Assembly: GCF_003590095.1 (NCBI RefSeq)
Contig: NC_039491.1
Span: 2,914,001-2,978,000 of the forward strand
DNA from: Trichoplusia ni
Lineage: Eukaryota; Arthropoda; Insecta; Lepidoptera; Noctuidae
Direction: 5' to 3'
Length of the DNA stretch: 64,000 nucleotides
Under the pieces are notes generated by a model. The model saw nothing but the letters and a program-made list of their open reading frames with translations. It was not told the DNA's origin and did no database searches. Within the stretch, counting starts at the first letter, position 1. Every line of letters begins with the position of its first letter. Made by a program: the position numbers and the translations under genes. Positions 48,401-61,900 of the stretch are shown one piece after another.

Positions 48401-51400
48401 ATTACAACACCTGACAGGTGCCCGGTCAAAGGTTGAACAATTGAGCCCTTGAATTACAGGTTATTCTCGTACTCTGCAATAAGGAAGCAAGGAACTGGTA
48501 GTCAACCATACATGGGTACGTCTGAAAAGGACATGCGGTATGCAATTTAATTGTTTTCTAAGTCGGCAGTATCTTAGTGATTGGTCTTCGAGATTCTTGA
48601 CGCAAAAGGATAATTATCTGTTTACTTGTTCGCACGGCCATTTTTAGAAAATTTTCAAATGTTTTTAAATACCAGCCTGTAAACATCCCATTTCTGGGAA
48701 AGGTATCCCATGTAGAGAAGGGCAGATATGTAGATTTAGATTCAATCTTAAAATGTATTTCAATCAAAACTTTTCGGTTAGAGTTTTTAATGACAATACA
48801 ATTTAGAATACTACCCGTAGTGTTGTTTACGTAGCTACCATGTGAACTTGATCATGGAAAAAGCAATTTATGCAATCCAATTCAATAAATAAGATGTTCC
48901 GTCCTTTGTTTCCCGACTTAAATGGTAACGAAGCAATTTATTTCCAATATACCCAGTTCGAAATTGAAAGTCTCGTAGAACAATTGTATCAATTTATGGA
49001 AGTAGTAGTGGGATAACTGTGGGATCGCGGTTGCTTCAAGCTTCCCGCTTGCTCTGAAACTATTACAATGTTGCGGTGGCTATGTTTACTAACATTTAGG
49101 TAAGTTTGTTATAACAGAGTAACACCTAGTTAAACCTATCTATGTCTGTTTTTGACCTCATCAACTTCATCAACTTCTATGGAACTATAATAAAGGAGTT
49201 TTTTTTGACCTGTTTGAATTTTAAAGTTCGTCAAAGTTGAAGTTACGTATGTTATGCAAACTCTATCGTGATTTTATTGGACAAATCTCTCTATGTAACT
49301 CTAATCAACTCAAGGACTATGTAACACACATGGCATCAGTGCAAAGTTCTGTAATACCATTACAACTGGGCTTGGCTTTTGTTTACGTCCAAAGGCCGGT
49401 TTAGACAGATTTCTCCAAATTCGGATGTGGGCTTCAAGGCGAAATTTTCGCCTTTAAAAAAGTTTTCTATGACGAAACTTATGTCGCATATCGGTAACAG
49501 TTTCCTAATATGTCTTATGCGTATCAGACGTCGTTTGCTCCCACGGGTCGGCGCCTGCGCACCCAGCCACGCTCTACGACGTGTGATCACCGTGAGAAGT
49601 TATACGCCAGTCGCGGATGGCAGATTTCATACGAATACAATTTTTTATTCGTAATATCGTATAAAAAAAATGTAATGAGCGTGATTTCACATTTGTTGAT
49701 TATTAAAAATTTGCTTTAGTAGATTACTCTATGCTATTAAACGTTGAATGAGTTAACTAGCTACCCTTATAGTCAGAAAGCTAAAGTTTTATTTTTAGAG
49801 AATTTTTTACCTTTCATATTAAGTTATATATTTATTTTTTGATAAGAGTTGCCAGTTTTTTCGGTAGAGCAGGAGGCAGAAATTATTATTTTAGAAGTTT
49901 GTTGTAAAGTACTATTTTGGTAATAAGCTACTGGAACTCTCTATTACATCTCAAAATGCCTGACACCCAATTATGCCGTTACAAACAAATACATGTTTGT
50001 TTAGATACTCTAGTTTTATAACTCCATTCCATCCAATTAACTGTAATAAAGCATAAAAACAATAGCACCGAATAGTTTTTAATAAATTGATCATTGAGGC
50101 TGAGATAGACACTCAGATGGCTATAAAATGCAAATGAGACAGCCGTCGAATATAATTTGGCTGTTAACCCGTTGGTTCGCCGTAAACACGAGATTGGAAA
50201 CTATAAAACTCGCTAAAGTTTCGGAGAGCCATTTGTAAGACGGCCATGTGTGGTCACTTAAAGTGCCGGTTTTTGAGGAGTGGGCCAAGATTGTGGGACG
50301 TCCAAGGGAAACTAAGATAGATAGTGTTGTCCCAAAACCAGTCGGGCCTACTTGGATTAGAAACCTCGTGCGATATGCTCGTCGATCCAGTTTAAACTCA
50401 TCTTTCATGTAAATTGATACCGTGATATGTTTATTTATGTATCAGTTATTTAGGCTTTGATAGACCAACTATTTTATGTGATATTTGAATAATATCTACA
50501 TTATATGAGATATGTGAAATTGGAAACAAGACCTTAGTAGTTCATCGTTAACGTTGAATTTAATAAAATGATTACAAAACGTGTGGTGGTCTAGTTGTAG
50601 AAGTGTCTATCTTCGAAGCATGATGTTGTTCGATATTTCGTATCTTGTTTTAAATAAGTATAAGTTCAAGCGACGCAAGGGGTGGTCAATAAAAAAAACA
50701 TATTTCTTGTTCAAAAGTTGTTTGGAAGATGTCATTATCTATGAGACTGCCATTATCATTGCACTGTTTGCGTATGTATAGGTATTGTTATTCGTATAGC
50801 GTACTATGAGAGAATTTTATGTACCTACATACTCTACACATTATTTTTTTTACAAGTTCTTAGTTTCAAAAGTTTGAATCTCATTAAATTATTGGTGTTT
50901 ATTACAAAAACGTGGCAGGTGAATGACGTAAACGTTTAGATGGGACTCCATTAATAAAGAATAAAAAAGTTTTATGGCTTGACAGTGATTTTTATATCAC
51001 TTTTAACAAGTTCGTAAATAAAATATTAGAATTTTTATTGTAAAATATTTGTCTATTGTTTGAAACGATGTCACATAAATATGTATAAGCGAAATCAAAA
51101 TCTAAGGGTTTGTTGCGAAAGTTTTTTAGATAAAATTGTAGTAAACGATATTAAGTAGGTACTTAATATTGCTAGTTATGTTGGCAGTGCTTTGCATGGT
51201 ATTACAAACTTATACAGTTCGTTCCACCCGTCTGAGTGCCCCAAGTGTTGCGGGTTTGTGAATGGCGCTGTCGTGGGAATCGCGTGCAGTTTCGACGTAG
51301 TAGCACCCGCATGTAACAACTTAGCTCTAGTGCTTGTAACAGTCTGGAAAGTTTACTAATCTGGGAAACATAGAGAACAATGGCCGACTCACGGGTTATT

Positions 51401-54400
51401 GGAAACCGATTGTCGACGACTTGATTATACTGGCTCAGATATCATAGCTTTATTCGAAGATAATTTCAAATAAAAAAGGATTAATCACAAGTCTTTTAAA
51501 TAATATTAGATGTTTCGTAAATCTTTTGCTAATGTCTGTCATTTGAAAGTGCCTAGTTAAAGATAAAAAAGTAACGCAGTGCTGCAAATTATTGCTCGTG
51601 TAAACCGGCAGGCGCTCTGCAATCGCAGTATTCTCAGATTCTTTTCTTTTGATTAACAGTTTTGCCTTTTATTTTGATGTGTGTACTGTTATTTTAATAC
51701 TTCTTAAATATTTTATACGTAATCATCAATTTACTTACTTAACCTCGATAAAGTCAAAGTAACGAATGTATGTATCTTTAAAACTTTACACACCTCACAA
51801 AGTCATTCTTCACTTCGTGAAACATTATTATATTCCATAGTAGGACATAATATCTATGTCCTGCTATATTTGGCCATGTCTTTAACGGTAAACATCAGCT
51901 TTTTGAACGAAGTGGTCATTTCCTCTTAGCACAAAACTCGTTTGATCTTACTACGACCTACTACAAGATCAACAGTTTGTGGAATACATAAACCCAACCT
52001 TCTTTTTATAGCTTAAGTGTATGGTGTTAGAGTTCATATTTCTCTGATGAAAATAAATTACATGTGAGTAAGAGAGATAAGTATACGTTTGTATAGTACT
52101 ACTACTACAAAAATTACAAACTAAACCGGTTAGGGGTGTTGTAATATTATCTTCTACGATGTATGGGCATTAATAAATACTCAAATGAACGTTTCTTATT
52201 TTATCGGACAGTTACTCCGAGAGAAAGAGGCTTTAGTGTCAGAAAAGTAATGAACTGAACACTTTGTTTTTCACTGAACACAGTAATTAGACGTAACACC
52301 TCTTGATTTTTTTTCTAACTGGCATGTATGTGTGATTAGAAATTATTATCCGACATAAATATGAACTTCCCACAACAGTACTTAAAATAAGTGGTTTTCT
52401 TCTTATTCTGTATTTCGTTTTTATTATTTCTGACTAAACACCAACCTAGCCATCTGAATTACTATCAGCACATCTTTACGCTTTACAATCGCAATACGAA
52501 CCTTGTTTTTTTATTCTCTATCTCAATTTATTGTATTCAAGTATGTGACATGTATTTTATTGAGATTATTTTTTCTGTAAACCCTATATAAACGCGTGAT
52601 TTTAACTTATATGGCCTCACTTCACCTCTCGAAATAACATTGTTACAGTTGAGGAAGCAAGATAGAGCACTACAGTTATAGAGCGGTATCTCTCTTTAAC
52701 AAGTCTAAAATTCTTATATTATAAGACGGTGGTAGCGGTAGTCTAATATGACCGCCTAACTAATTATAAAGAAGCTTCTAAAGGATTAGATCCTTATCTC
52801 CGCTTTTTAAATTACGTTTCATGCTTCCAATAGCCATTAAGTCGATCGCCTCGTAATAAGATTACGATAGCTTTTGTCAGGGATGAATAGGGAAGTGGAA
52901 GGTTGTGTTTTGTTTGGGGCTGTTGTTGTTTTACGATGAAATATTTTGGTTTCAAGAAAAAAGAGTGTTATTATGTATCTTCAACTAGCTAGCGATTAGT
53001 TTTTAAACAGTCTATATCAGGGAAATTCTTTGGAAAGAAGATAATCCTAGAATGATTATAGTGTTTTAATATAAATACCTTTTAACTCCTTTTAACCTTT
53101 ACCTTTTAACTCAAAGAATGTATTCCATTAAAAAGTCTGTTATTAGATACCGTATCAATAAAGACTTACATTTAAAGGTAAGCGTTTAAATAAGAATCTA
53201 AAACGGTATATACTTATACTGGCTGTAGTAAAACTCATTACACGTAGAATTCAAATTACTTACGCGAGGTTTTACATATAAGAAACAAATGACGCTCGTC
53301 TGCCGGATCGTTAATACAGGCAGCTAATTATAGGCCGAAGGCTGGTTAAATGTTGTCATCTCGTGAGCAATCCCTCCAGCATTCCTTGATGCCAGGAATG
53401 TGTGCGTCATCAGCATTATTATGGTTTAATAACGTATGGCTTCATCGTTTTTTTGGCTGTGAGGCTGTAGGATGCGTTTTGTTAGTGATTGTTAATAAGA
53501 TTGAAATTGATAGATAGGTTTTTTAGATTGATTGGTAGTTTGCTAACTGCCTAAAATATTTGTACGAAGGGCTATGTTATGAAAATCAATTTGCCCTTGG
53601 ACGTGTATTGAGCTAACAACGAACGCCTTTGAAACTACTGGAATATTATCAAAGTACACGAATACGATATGAAAACAAAAAGAGGTTTCTCTCAATCTCA
53701 TTAAAATGATAACCAATAAACACTTTTTATAAAACTAGTTTCGTATTTCAACAGGCCATTACACCTTCAATTTCTTGAGTCAAAATAATAGTTGGGTCCG
53801 TCGTCACGCCGGCTATATTCTATTTCTCACCTTACTAAACGAGACAGGAGTATATAATTGGGCCAGACTGCCCACTACGCAATTACTACGGAATGGAATA
53901 AGTAATACTTGGCTTAGACCAGTCAAGCCGCTCACTGTTCGGAAACTCGACGCTTTTTATTTTTTATTTTTATCGATTCTCTCCTAAAGGTAAGATTACT
54001 GACGTAAAAGGAGGCGTAATTTGTTGTACCAAAATAAACGGCTGAATGTTGTTCTCGAAAGATATACTGATATGTTCTTAAGTTTTGTCATTTATAGGTG
54101 CGCCTCGTGGTCTTTACCACTTCAGGATATTCAAGGGTTGTAGCTTTGTAATGTGTTTTTAAGTATATTAATGGATGCATACAGTTAGGTGCGCGGTTTG
54201 ATCAGATAACCGGACTATTAAACAACTATTAACCTACTTTACTCGGGATGATTAGTAAGAAATCTAAATTGGACTATGTTTCCAGACTTTATCATATATC
54301 CAAACCCTTTAAGCTAACGATTATAGAAAAGAACCTTCTTTAGGGGCCAAAACATTGTTCAAAATTTCAAAGTACGCACTCCTGCTATTTAGAATATAAC

Positions 54401-55619
54401 AAAGCAGTGTATAACTGTGACCGCACGTGCGCTAAAACAAAGGGAACCTGAGACCTTTGTGCTCAGGCCTCAGCACAACAGATACATGTCGCCACAGTAA
54501 GGCACCGAGGTGTTGCGCCACCGGCGCGGCGGCGGTGTGCCGCTAATATCTATACACGGACACACCTACAAATTGTATTGATAAAGCAAGATTGTCAAAC
54601 AACGGGAAATTGAGGACACGACAAAATGTATCGACGATTTGTTCTGCAGTTCGCCGTAGTTGTAACTTGAATTTTCAGCTGAAACCGGTAAACTGGTGTG
54701 GATAGGTTCAAAACTTTATATATTTAGACTGAAGTCGTATAATTGGTAGTTAGTACTTAGTCGTATCATATTTTTTCAATCGTCAATATTGGTCAAAGTT
54801 AGCTGTCCAACTCGGATCGGACATCAAATAAGAAAGGGTATCACAATACTTAAGGTCAATTATTATCATCGCTTATTCTTATAGGGAGATGCAAAGGTCA
54901 GTGCAAAGCTAGATCAAAATTGATGAGACCAGTAACGTTAGACACACATCTAAGAAAATAAATTACACATGTGCAGGTCAAAGTGAAATAGGCAAACGTC
55001 GTAAAGAACTTGTACGAGTACACAATTAGTTACACTAACCGTTATTACTACGAGTTGTTTACTACAATTTCTTACGAAAAAATGTGCGTGCTTACAACAT
55101 GCGTGAATAGGAAATATTCTTAGGAATCGACAGATAACGTGTTACAAAAGATTACGTATACAAGGTGTGTTATTAGCGATTATATTTTTTATATCGTTTT
55201 CAATCACTTATCCCGCTGTGCAGACGAAACTCCCTCGCGTTCGAACCTTTTTTATACGGACACCTGCTTTTAAAAGAATAAAAAAATAAGAACAGGTAAG
55301 GATGGTATATTATTTTTTGGCTCAACACGGCTTCGCGCCTTTTTGTTATCATGTTTTGGTACAGGTGATATTCGAAGGCATATTTAATAGAATTTCAATT
55401 CAAGTTATGCATTTTACGTAGATATGCATATTTAAAAATAGAAAGATATTAAGGAAAATTCAAGAAGGGTTTTCTTGAATCTTTCGAAAAATATTCTTGC
55501 ACAAAAACATAATAACGATACTTTATAAGGAATGCCACTTCCCATCGTATTCCTTGATAAGTTTATAATAACAACAATTTCTGTCATCATTATTAAAGGC
55601 ATCCCGTGCGTGGTTCTAT
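45439..55619 (+). other. Large intron 2, middle part
   Basis: About 10 kb of AT-rich DNA with no supported gene. Local GC-rich patches lie at 48315-48430, 49530-49615 and 54475-54545, and there is a 13-bp hairpin at 51837-51867. GGCGCCTGCGCA at 49550-49561 resembles an NRF1/Ewg site. A small CCTTTTAACTC-type direct repeat lies at about 53082-53115. The remainder holds nothing I can identify. Confidence 0.4.
51837..51867. repeat. 13-bp hairpin with a single mismatch
   Basis: Arms ATAGTAGGACATA and TATGTCCTGCTAT pair around the loop ATATC. The one mismatch would be a G-U pair in one transcribed orientation. It is too short for a microRNA precursor, and no function is implied. Confidence 0.55.
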
Positions 55620-55968
55620 AAAACAAGATGGCGGATGAGGCTTTAAAATCCTGATCAGATTAGTTCCCGCCGTAGCCGCGCGGGTCGCTGTGTGTTTAGT
55701 TCCGTACTACGCCGCGGGGCGTAGTGGCGCTAGCGTGGCGCTGCGGCGGCGTGTGCGCGGCTCTACAGTACACTCCCACGTACGATCTCTCGTTGTAAAC
55801 ATCGCGCGTGTCTTGTTTCGTATCAATGGACTAAAGACTAAAGGATTGTTATCATGTTTTCTATGAAAGTGGTGTTTTGAACTGTGTTGCATGTGAACAG
55901 GATTACAAGGATTTATTATGACGAAGGCTAAGATAACGCGAAGCAGCGCTCTGTACCACAGCGCGAAG
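55620..55968 (+). promoter_or_regulatory. GC-rich promoter-like block with possible alternative first exon
   Basis: The block opens with ACAAGATGGCGGATGAGG, which contains a YY1/Pho-type core promoter motif, and runs through CpG-rich sequence (CGTAGCCGCGCGGGTCGCTG, GGCGCTGCGGCGGCGTGTGC). A possible start codon lies at 55918-55920, opening 17 codons, MTKAKITRSSALYHSAK, up to a GTGAGC donor at 55969. The exon ends in phase 0, the same as the USP53/54-like exon at 33468. It is either an alternative promoter of that gene or the start of a separate gene. I do not recognise the peptide. A short upstream frame, MADEALKS, begins at about 55625. Confidence 0.5.
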
Positions 55969-58900
55969 GTGAGCCCTTAACTAATTGTTGATATCGATGT
56001 TATATTATTTGGAATAATGTTTTCAATTAGCTCTACAATACGTAACTCATACATGAAGTCACATACATTTTATAGAGTTAAGTTTTCTACATAAGCGTGT
56101 TATTTATGTAAATAAACGGTACCTAAACTAACTACACAACAAACTGCATTTAAATATAGCTACTTATAGTAAATACTTTCGAAGTTCTAAAGTTTAACGT
56201 ATAAAGCATTCAAATCTCTTCGTTATATATTTCGTGTTGTGCTTGTATGGAGAGCGATTCATTCGGGTCCGGTTTCTGGACGTTCGTCGTGAATCTTGAT
56301 CCCTCCCGCCTTCCCTCGAAGCCTCCGTGCTTCCAATTTAAAATATTGCAGCGTTTAACATAGTATATAATGGAAACAGATAAATTGTAGAGTTTTTAAT
56401 GCATTTTAGAAGTTTGTTTTGGTTTAGTTAGTGCTGCATGATATGATGATAGAGTAGCTTTGTTAACTTCATGTTATTGGAGAATACTAATTACATGTTA
56501 ATAATGAGCATTTTAAGATAACTCTATTAAGCAGAAGGAAGCAATTATTAAATTCTGAGTAACAAATTTTTCCTTCATTCATGGCAACTTTTGTCTTGTC
56601 CTTAAAACAAATTATCCCAACAATGCAACATTTAAAACATAAACAAAAAGTTGTCTCAACTCTTTCCGTATACTGTAGCCCAACGCTTCAAATAAAAGAC
56701 ATCAACGCACTCGAACAAAAGAGACAACAATACTTTAAAGGCGCTTTTGTGCATGCGCAAGGGGGACGGATATATACCTGTGTTTATAGTTATACTTATT
56801 TATTTGTATGTATATAATTATGCTGGGATTTTGTATAGAGGTACAGGTAGGCTGCACGGATGGTCGATCTCCCCACTTTTAAAAGGGATGCTCTATAATG
56901 GGGTTTATTTTGACCGTATGTAAAATGTACAGGCATTTAAGCCTTGGGGTCTTTCGTTTCGGACAGTGAGTGCTAATGTTGCGTGAATGGAACAATTCTT
57001 TAACTTATTCTCTGATAGATTTGGGAATTTCTGTGTGGGAATATTCGTAATGATGAGTGGAAGTTAACAATGTTTCATTTTAATATGTAACGGATTACGG
57101 TTGTTGTTACCTTTTCAAATTGTAAAACAATTATTTGCAGTATGATTGGAATTGCGTGTGAAGCATATGTATGAATGGTTGATACTAACAATTGGTTTTA
57201 TAGTCGGTATGACGAACGAAAACCTTGCAGTAGAGATTAAAAGATTAAAATACTTCTTGAAAAAGGTCAATGACGAAGTAGGTTCTACTTAATCTCTTAC
57301 AACTCGTATAGTGCAAGACTAATCTGTAAATACTTGATTTGTATTTAATGAATACTTAGATAATAATTTCTGGCGATTTCAAAAAAGTAAATTGGCCGAG
57401 ATGTGTGAGGTTCTCGGAAATTGAGCGCACGTTCGTCTCAATCTACCGACCGGTTCCGGGCCGGTACGTTTTACACCCTCTCATACGAATATCACCTTTA
57501 ATTTTCAAATGTAAAGTCCAATTTGGTATGTAGTAGGCAGGCCTTATATAGGTACTTTTACATATCACTTTTTAATGCTCAATCATCTCAATATATTAAT
57601 AACAGTACAGGCTGTTGGTAGTAAATTATAGAATAACTGCTAATCAAATCATGGCATACGAGATTCGACCGTGAAATTTGTGTGATTAGGTTCCAATTAA
57701 GTTTGTTTTTATATAGTTTTTCTTACACTATAGAGCAAGTTGCTATCCGTACCGGCCAATTGCCTTATTAGAGGCTTCTCTTGCATAAAGATATTTTAAT
57801 TCTAAATTTAGAGTCTGTTTCGGCATCTTGTTCTCTTCATCATGTTTTCTTGTAGTACCTAATAAATTATTGTCGGCTATAAAACAATTAAAAAAGACAG
57901 TAACTACATAAAAAGACCTTCTACTACATTTAGTGGTCATTAGATCTCATTTCTTATTAAAGTTAAGCTGCACTTTCATTCAATTTACGATCACACGAGA
58001 AAGTCCCTACTATATAACTAGTAGCTAACAAAAACGGATCCCATTAGAAAATTAAAGGAATATTCAATCTAGTAACTGCATACAACTCATTTTGAACATA
58101 AGAGCAAGTACTAAACGATCTGAACAAGGTAATCTGATACTCGTTAGTCTAGCAGTAATACTCGAGTACAAGACTATAGTTGATCGCGTTGACGATAACA
58201 ATCGTAGAAAGTAAATTTCACTGTCTACGTCACAATGCAATGTGTATCTAGTATATTTATCATTATATATGCGAACTTGTGCCTCTATTGCTTGAAAAGG
58301 TATGTAGGTAGATTGATGGTTTGTATACGGACGGTATGGTGTAAAATTTTAGATGATCACAGTGTAGTTATGTCTACCCAGTAGATAAAGAGGTTTGTTT
58401 AGATTTTGAAAGACGGAGAAAATACAAGATATTGCCTGCCTGAAGTTTCAGAAAAACGAATACAAATTCAAAAGCATTGGGATGGAAAAACCATTTAGCG
58501 TACTACAGGACTAATAGCTACGTTATTAAAAGGTCCTTATGCGCGATGACCTCTAAAACTGGAACTTTTTGTTAAGGTTTTGTAAAGTCTAAGACGCGAG
58601 ACGTGCCTAAATGTCTGTCATTCGCAACTTTACATATTCAATTGATAGATACAGCATTAAACATAACGACGATTTTATACTTAGTATTCAGCCTCATGTA
58701 TAAAACTGTTCATAATATGGTAAATTTTTCAAACCAATAACATAATTGAAAATTAATAGTCGTGCAATAAATAAGTAGAATATTTACATTATTCATGAAA
58801 AAACAAGGAAGTCATATTTAACCCAGCTTAGGTATTAAACTGCAATAAGAACTGGTATCACTGGTATGTATCTGGTTCTACACATAAATCTGAGTAATAA

Positions 58901-61900
58901 CAGACAGATTCCTTCTAAGAATTTTATAAACAATTGATTGCGAGAAAAATCTAAAGAATAAACTATATCACTCATGGCGATTGTATAATAATGTTTATGA
59001 ATAGTCATTATTCAATAAGATCACGTTTATAAGATTGTTATGACATATATCATCGGCGCCACAGTAGAGAACTGTTATGATTGGCGAGATTCAATCATGT
59101 TGTCATAGATTCCGTGACAATCCATGATTGTCCGTGTTACTCCGTGACTCACACTCACGTCACGGTACAGTCGCCGCCTAGATACGCTCGTCACATACCT
59201 GTAGCTCCTAATTAACTCTTAATTAGACCGCAACATGCTAATTCCGTGACTTACCGGTAAAGCTAGCATAAGACACAAATCTACACTCTAGTAATGTAAA
59301 TTTGTACAGTCAGCAATAAATTAAATGAAATCATTTGTTCTGTAAGTAATATGTCTTCACTTGTGTTTTTTTGCCTAAAAACTGTTTAAAAAAAACAGCA
59401 ATGCAAAAATAACAAGAAAGATTAACACTGAAATATTTTATTCGATTATTTATTTTAAATGACCTTTTTAAGTAGCTAATAAGCAAGTGTTCGTTGTATT
59501 TTGCTCCCGACTGTACAATATTTCTAAATTAGGAATTTAAATCATTTGTTCGTAGACTAATCAGTTGTGTTAATCAGAATAAGCAGGTTTAGTTCTAATG
59601 ATGGTAGTTTAGTGAGTTTTGATTTATTGCTTCCAGAGTTTTAGAATTCATATTACGCAAGTCTTAGATATTAAGTATTTAATATATTTTAAGCATTCTG
59701 AAGCCTTTATTCTGAACTCAGTATTTGTTTGCTTCAACGAGATATAATTCGAATGGTTTGTTGATGTTTCGTCATGTTTTGTTTTAAACACAGACGTTTG
59801 TCCGGCAGTGGACCTCAATAGGCTTATTTTTTATTAACACATCCATAATCAACGAAGCGTGCATCAGACTTACATTTCAAATGCAATATTTTCAATAACA
59901 GCTCTATTTAATGTGTTATCGATTTTAAACACATGTTGGTTTACACGTATCGCTTAACGAAATGAGCAATCAAACGCGTTTGCTCAAATTATTAATACGT
60001 TGTAGTGTAGTGGGTGAGTCGCTTCCGTGGGGGAAGTGCACCGGCTATATTTTGATTTAAATACAACTTCCGCTCAACGATTGCCGATAGCGCCCACTTG
60101 ATGCCCAATGCGCATTTAAAGGATAAAAATAAAACGTTTGATTTTATTATTTTAATTTTAAATTATATTGACGATAGCTTTATATAGAGTCGGTTTTGTC
60201 GTGATTTGTAATGTTTTTGTTTTAGAACAATGGTTTTCCTAAAACGATTAGAGTTAGAATGAGGGAATTCTCTGGATTCGAATATTATCCTTGCCTCTTT
60301 GTAATAGGTATATGGTATGCTATGGTAATTCTGTATACAGAAAATTAAACTAATTTACTTATTACGAACATAATTATACAATAATCATAAAAAGTAATTT
60401 TCGCTTATTAAACCAGCATCTAAGTAACCACAAAGAGGCGTATAATAAAATCTAGATAAACCACAGTTATAATAAGCATACAGACAGATTATAAGTCGAT
60501 TAAAGAGTTGTAGTAAATCGTGCGAGCTGGCGGCTTCCCACGCGAGCCATGGAGCGTCAAATCGTGGTTTTTACTTGTAATATTATTCAATACATGTCCG
60601 ACGCATCACTGCCCTCCCCTCTAATGTAATGTACGTCATGTAAAAACGTGTACTAATTGACCCTCTCTATTTCACATTTCTTTTGAATCATAATTATCAC
60701 GTTCTTAGATTACTTTGTACTAATCAGTTTGCAAGCGGTTGGTTTGTTTTTATGTAAGTCCCAGCTTTCAGCCTAAGCACAGTGATTGTTTCATCAGACT
60801 TATCTGAGAGACTTTACAACTAGAACGAAGATAAAAACTAACTGTGATGTATGCGTAGCCTGTAAGTAATCGGGAAATTTCGGACAGCTTCGTATTCTGT
60901 CGGGCATACAGCAAGAACTAACTCTTAAGTAATTGATGATTTAAAATGTTTGTTTATACTTTTCAATAAATTCGAATAACAAAGGCAGCATTACAGCTAA
61001 GGGCGTTTTTTGCAATGCGTTATTTTTTTGCATACGTTTGTTAAATTTTAAGATATTCAGCATTCTGTACTACTTCTGTCGGCCTAAATGTAAAGTATCA
61101 TAATGTGTACTGAACCATATTCTTTAAAGAACGTCTTACGCATTTATTTAGTTCTCTGTATTTATAGGTAACAATTTGCGTGTTATTCATAACATGTAGG
61201 TCAAACGTGCAATAATAAATAAACTGTAAATAAACAATCATAAAACGTGTCGATAAAATATTATCTTAAACACATTTTGTTGTGATCGTAACGTTGCAGA
61301 TCATTGACCTATATTTTAAATATAATTTAATGATATATGTACTTTGGAAAAAGTAATATATTGAAATGTTACGGTAGAAATATTATATTACCTTCTCATA
61401 CCTAATTATTAACCCACGGCTAGACAAAGGCTTTTAAAACATTTTTTTTTGTTTCACTCAGACGCAGCTTCGATCAAATCTATGACATGGGCTCAGATTT
61501 TAATCATAACTGCGTTATAACGAAAATAAAATTCTGCAAAAATGTTATATAGCTTTGAATTCATTTTAATATTTCTTACGAATCAATATTACATTTAAAT
61601 AGTGATAGAAAACTGTCAAACACCCTAGAGTCAGTCAAAAAATATTAATGGGAGGAACATTTAGGTGTCACTTCATGGTCCATTATTCTTCGTCGCTTTG
61701 ATAATACTGAGTGAAAAAATCAATTTAAGAGAGTGCTCCAATTTATCAAAGTCGTTGAAACAGTTCCCATTCCGAAGCTTCCGATTTAGTATTCAAGACC
61801 TACTGCACTTAAAAAATTTCAAACGAATTTATTAAATAGTTTTTAGCTACAAAGGTAGGTATTTCCGATTTACCGCCTATTTGACAAAGTTTACTATGTA

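Noticed and set aside
56581..56817. 78-codon plus-strand frame
   Set aside because: Low complexity with no splice sites or similarity; likely chance.
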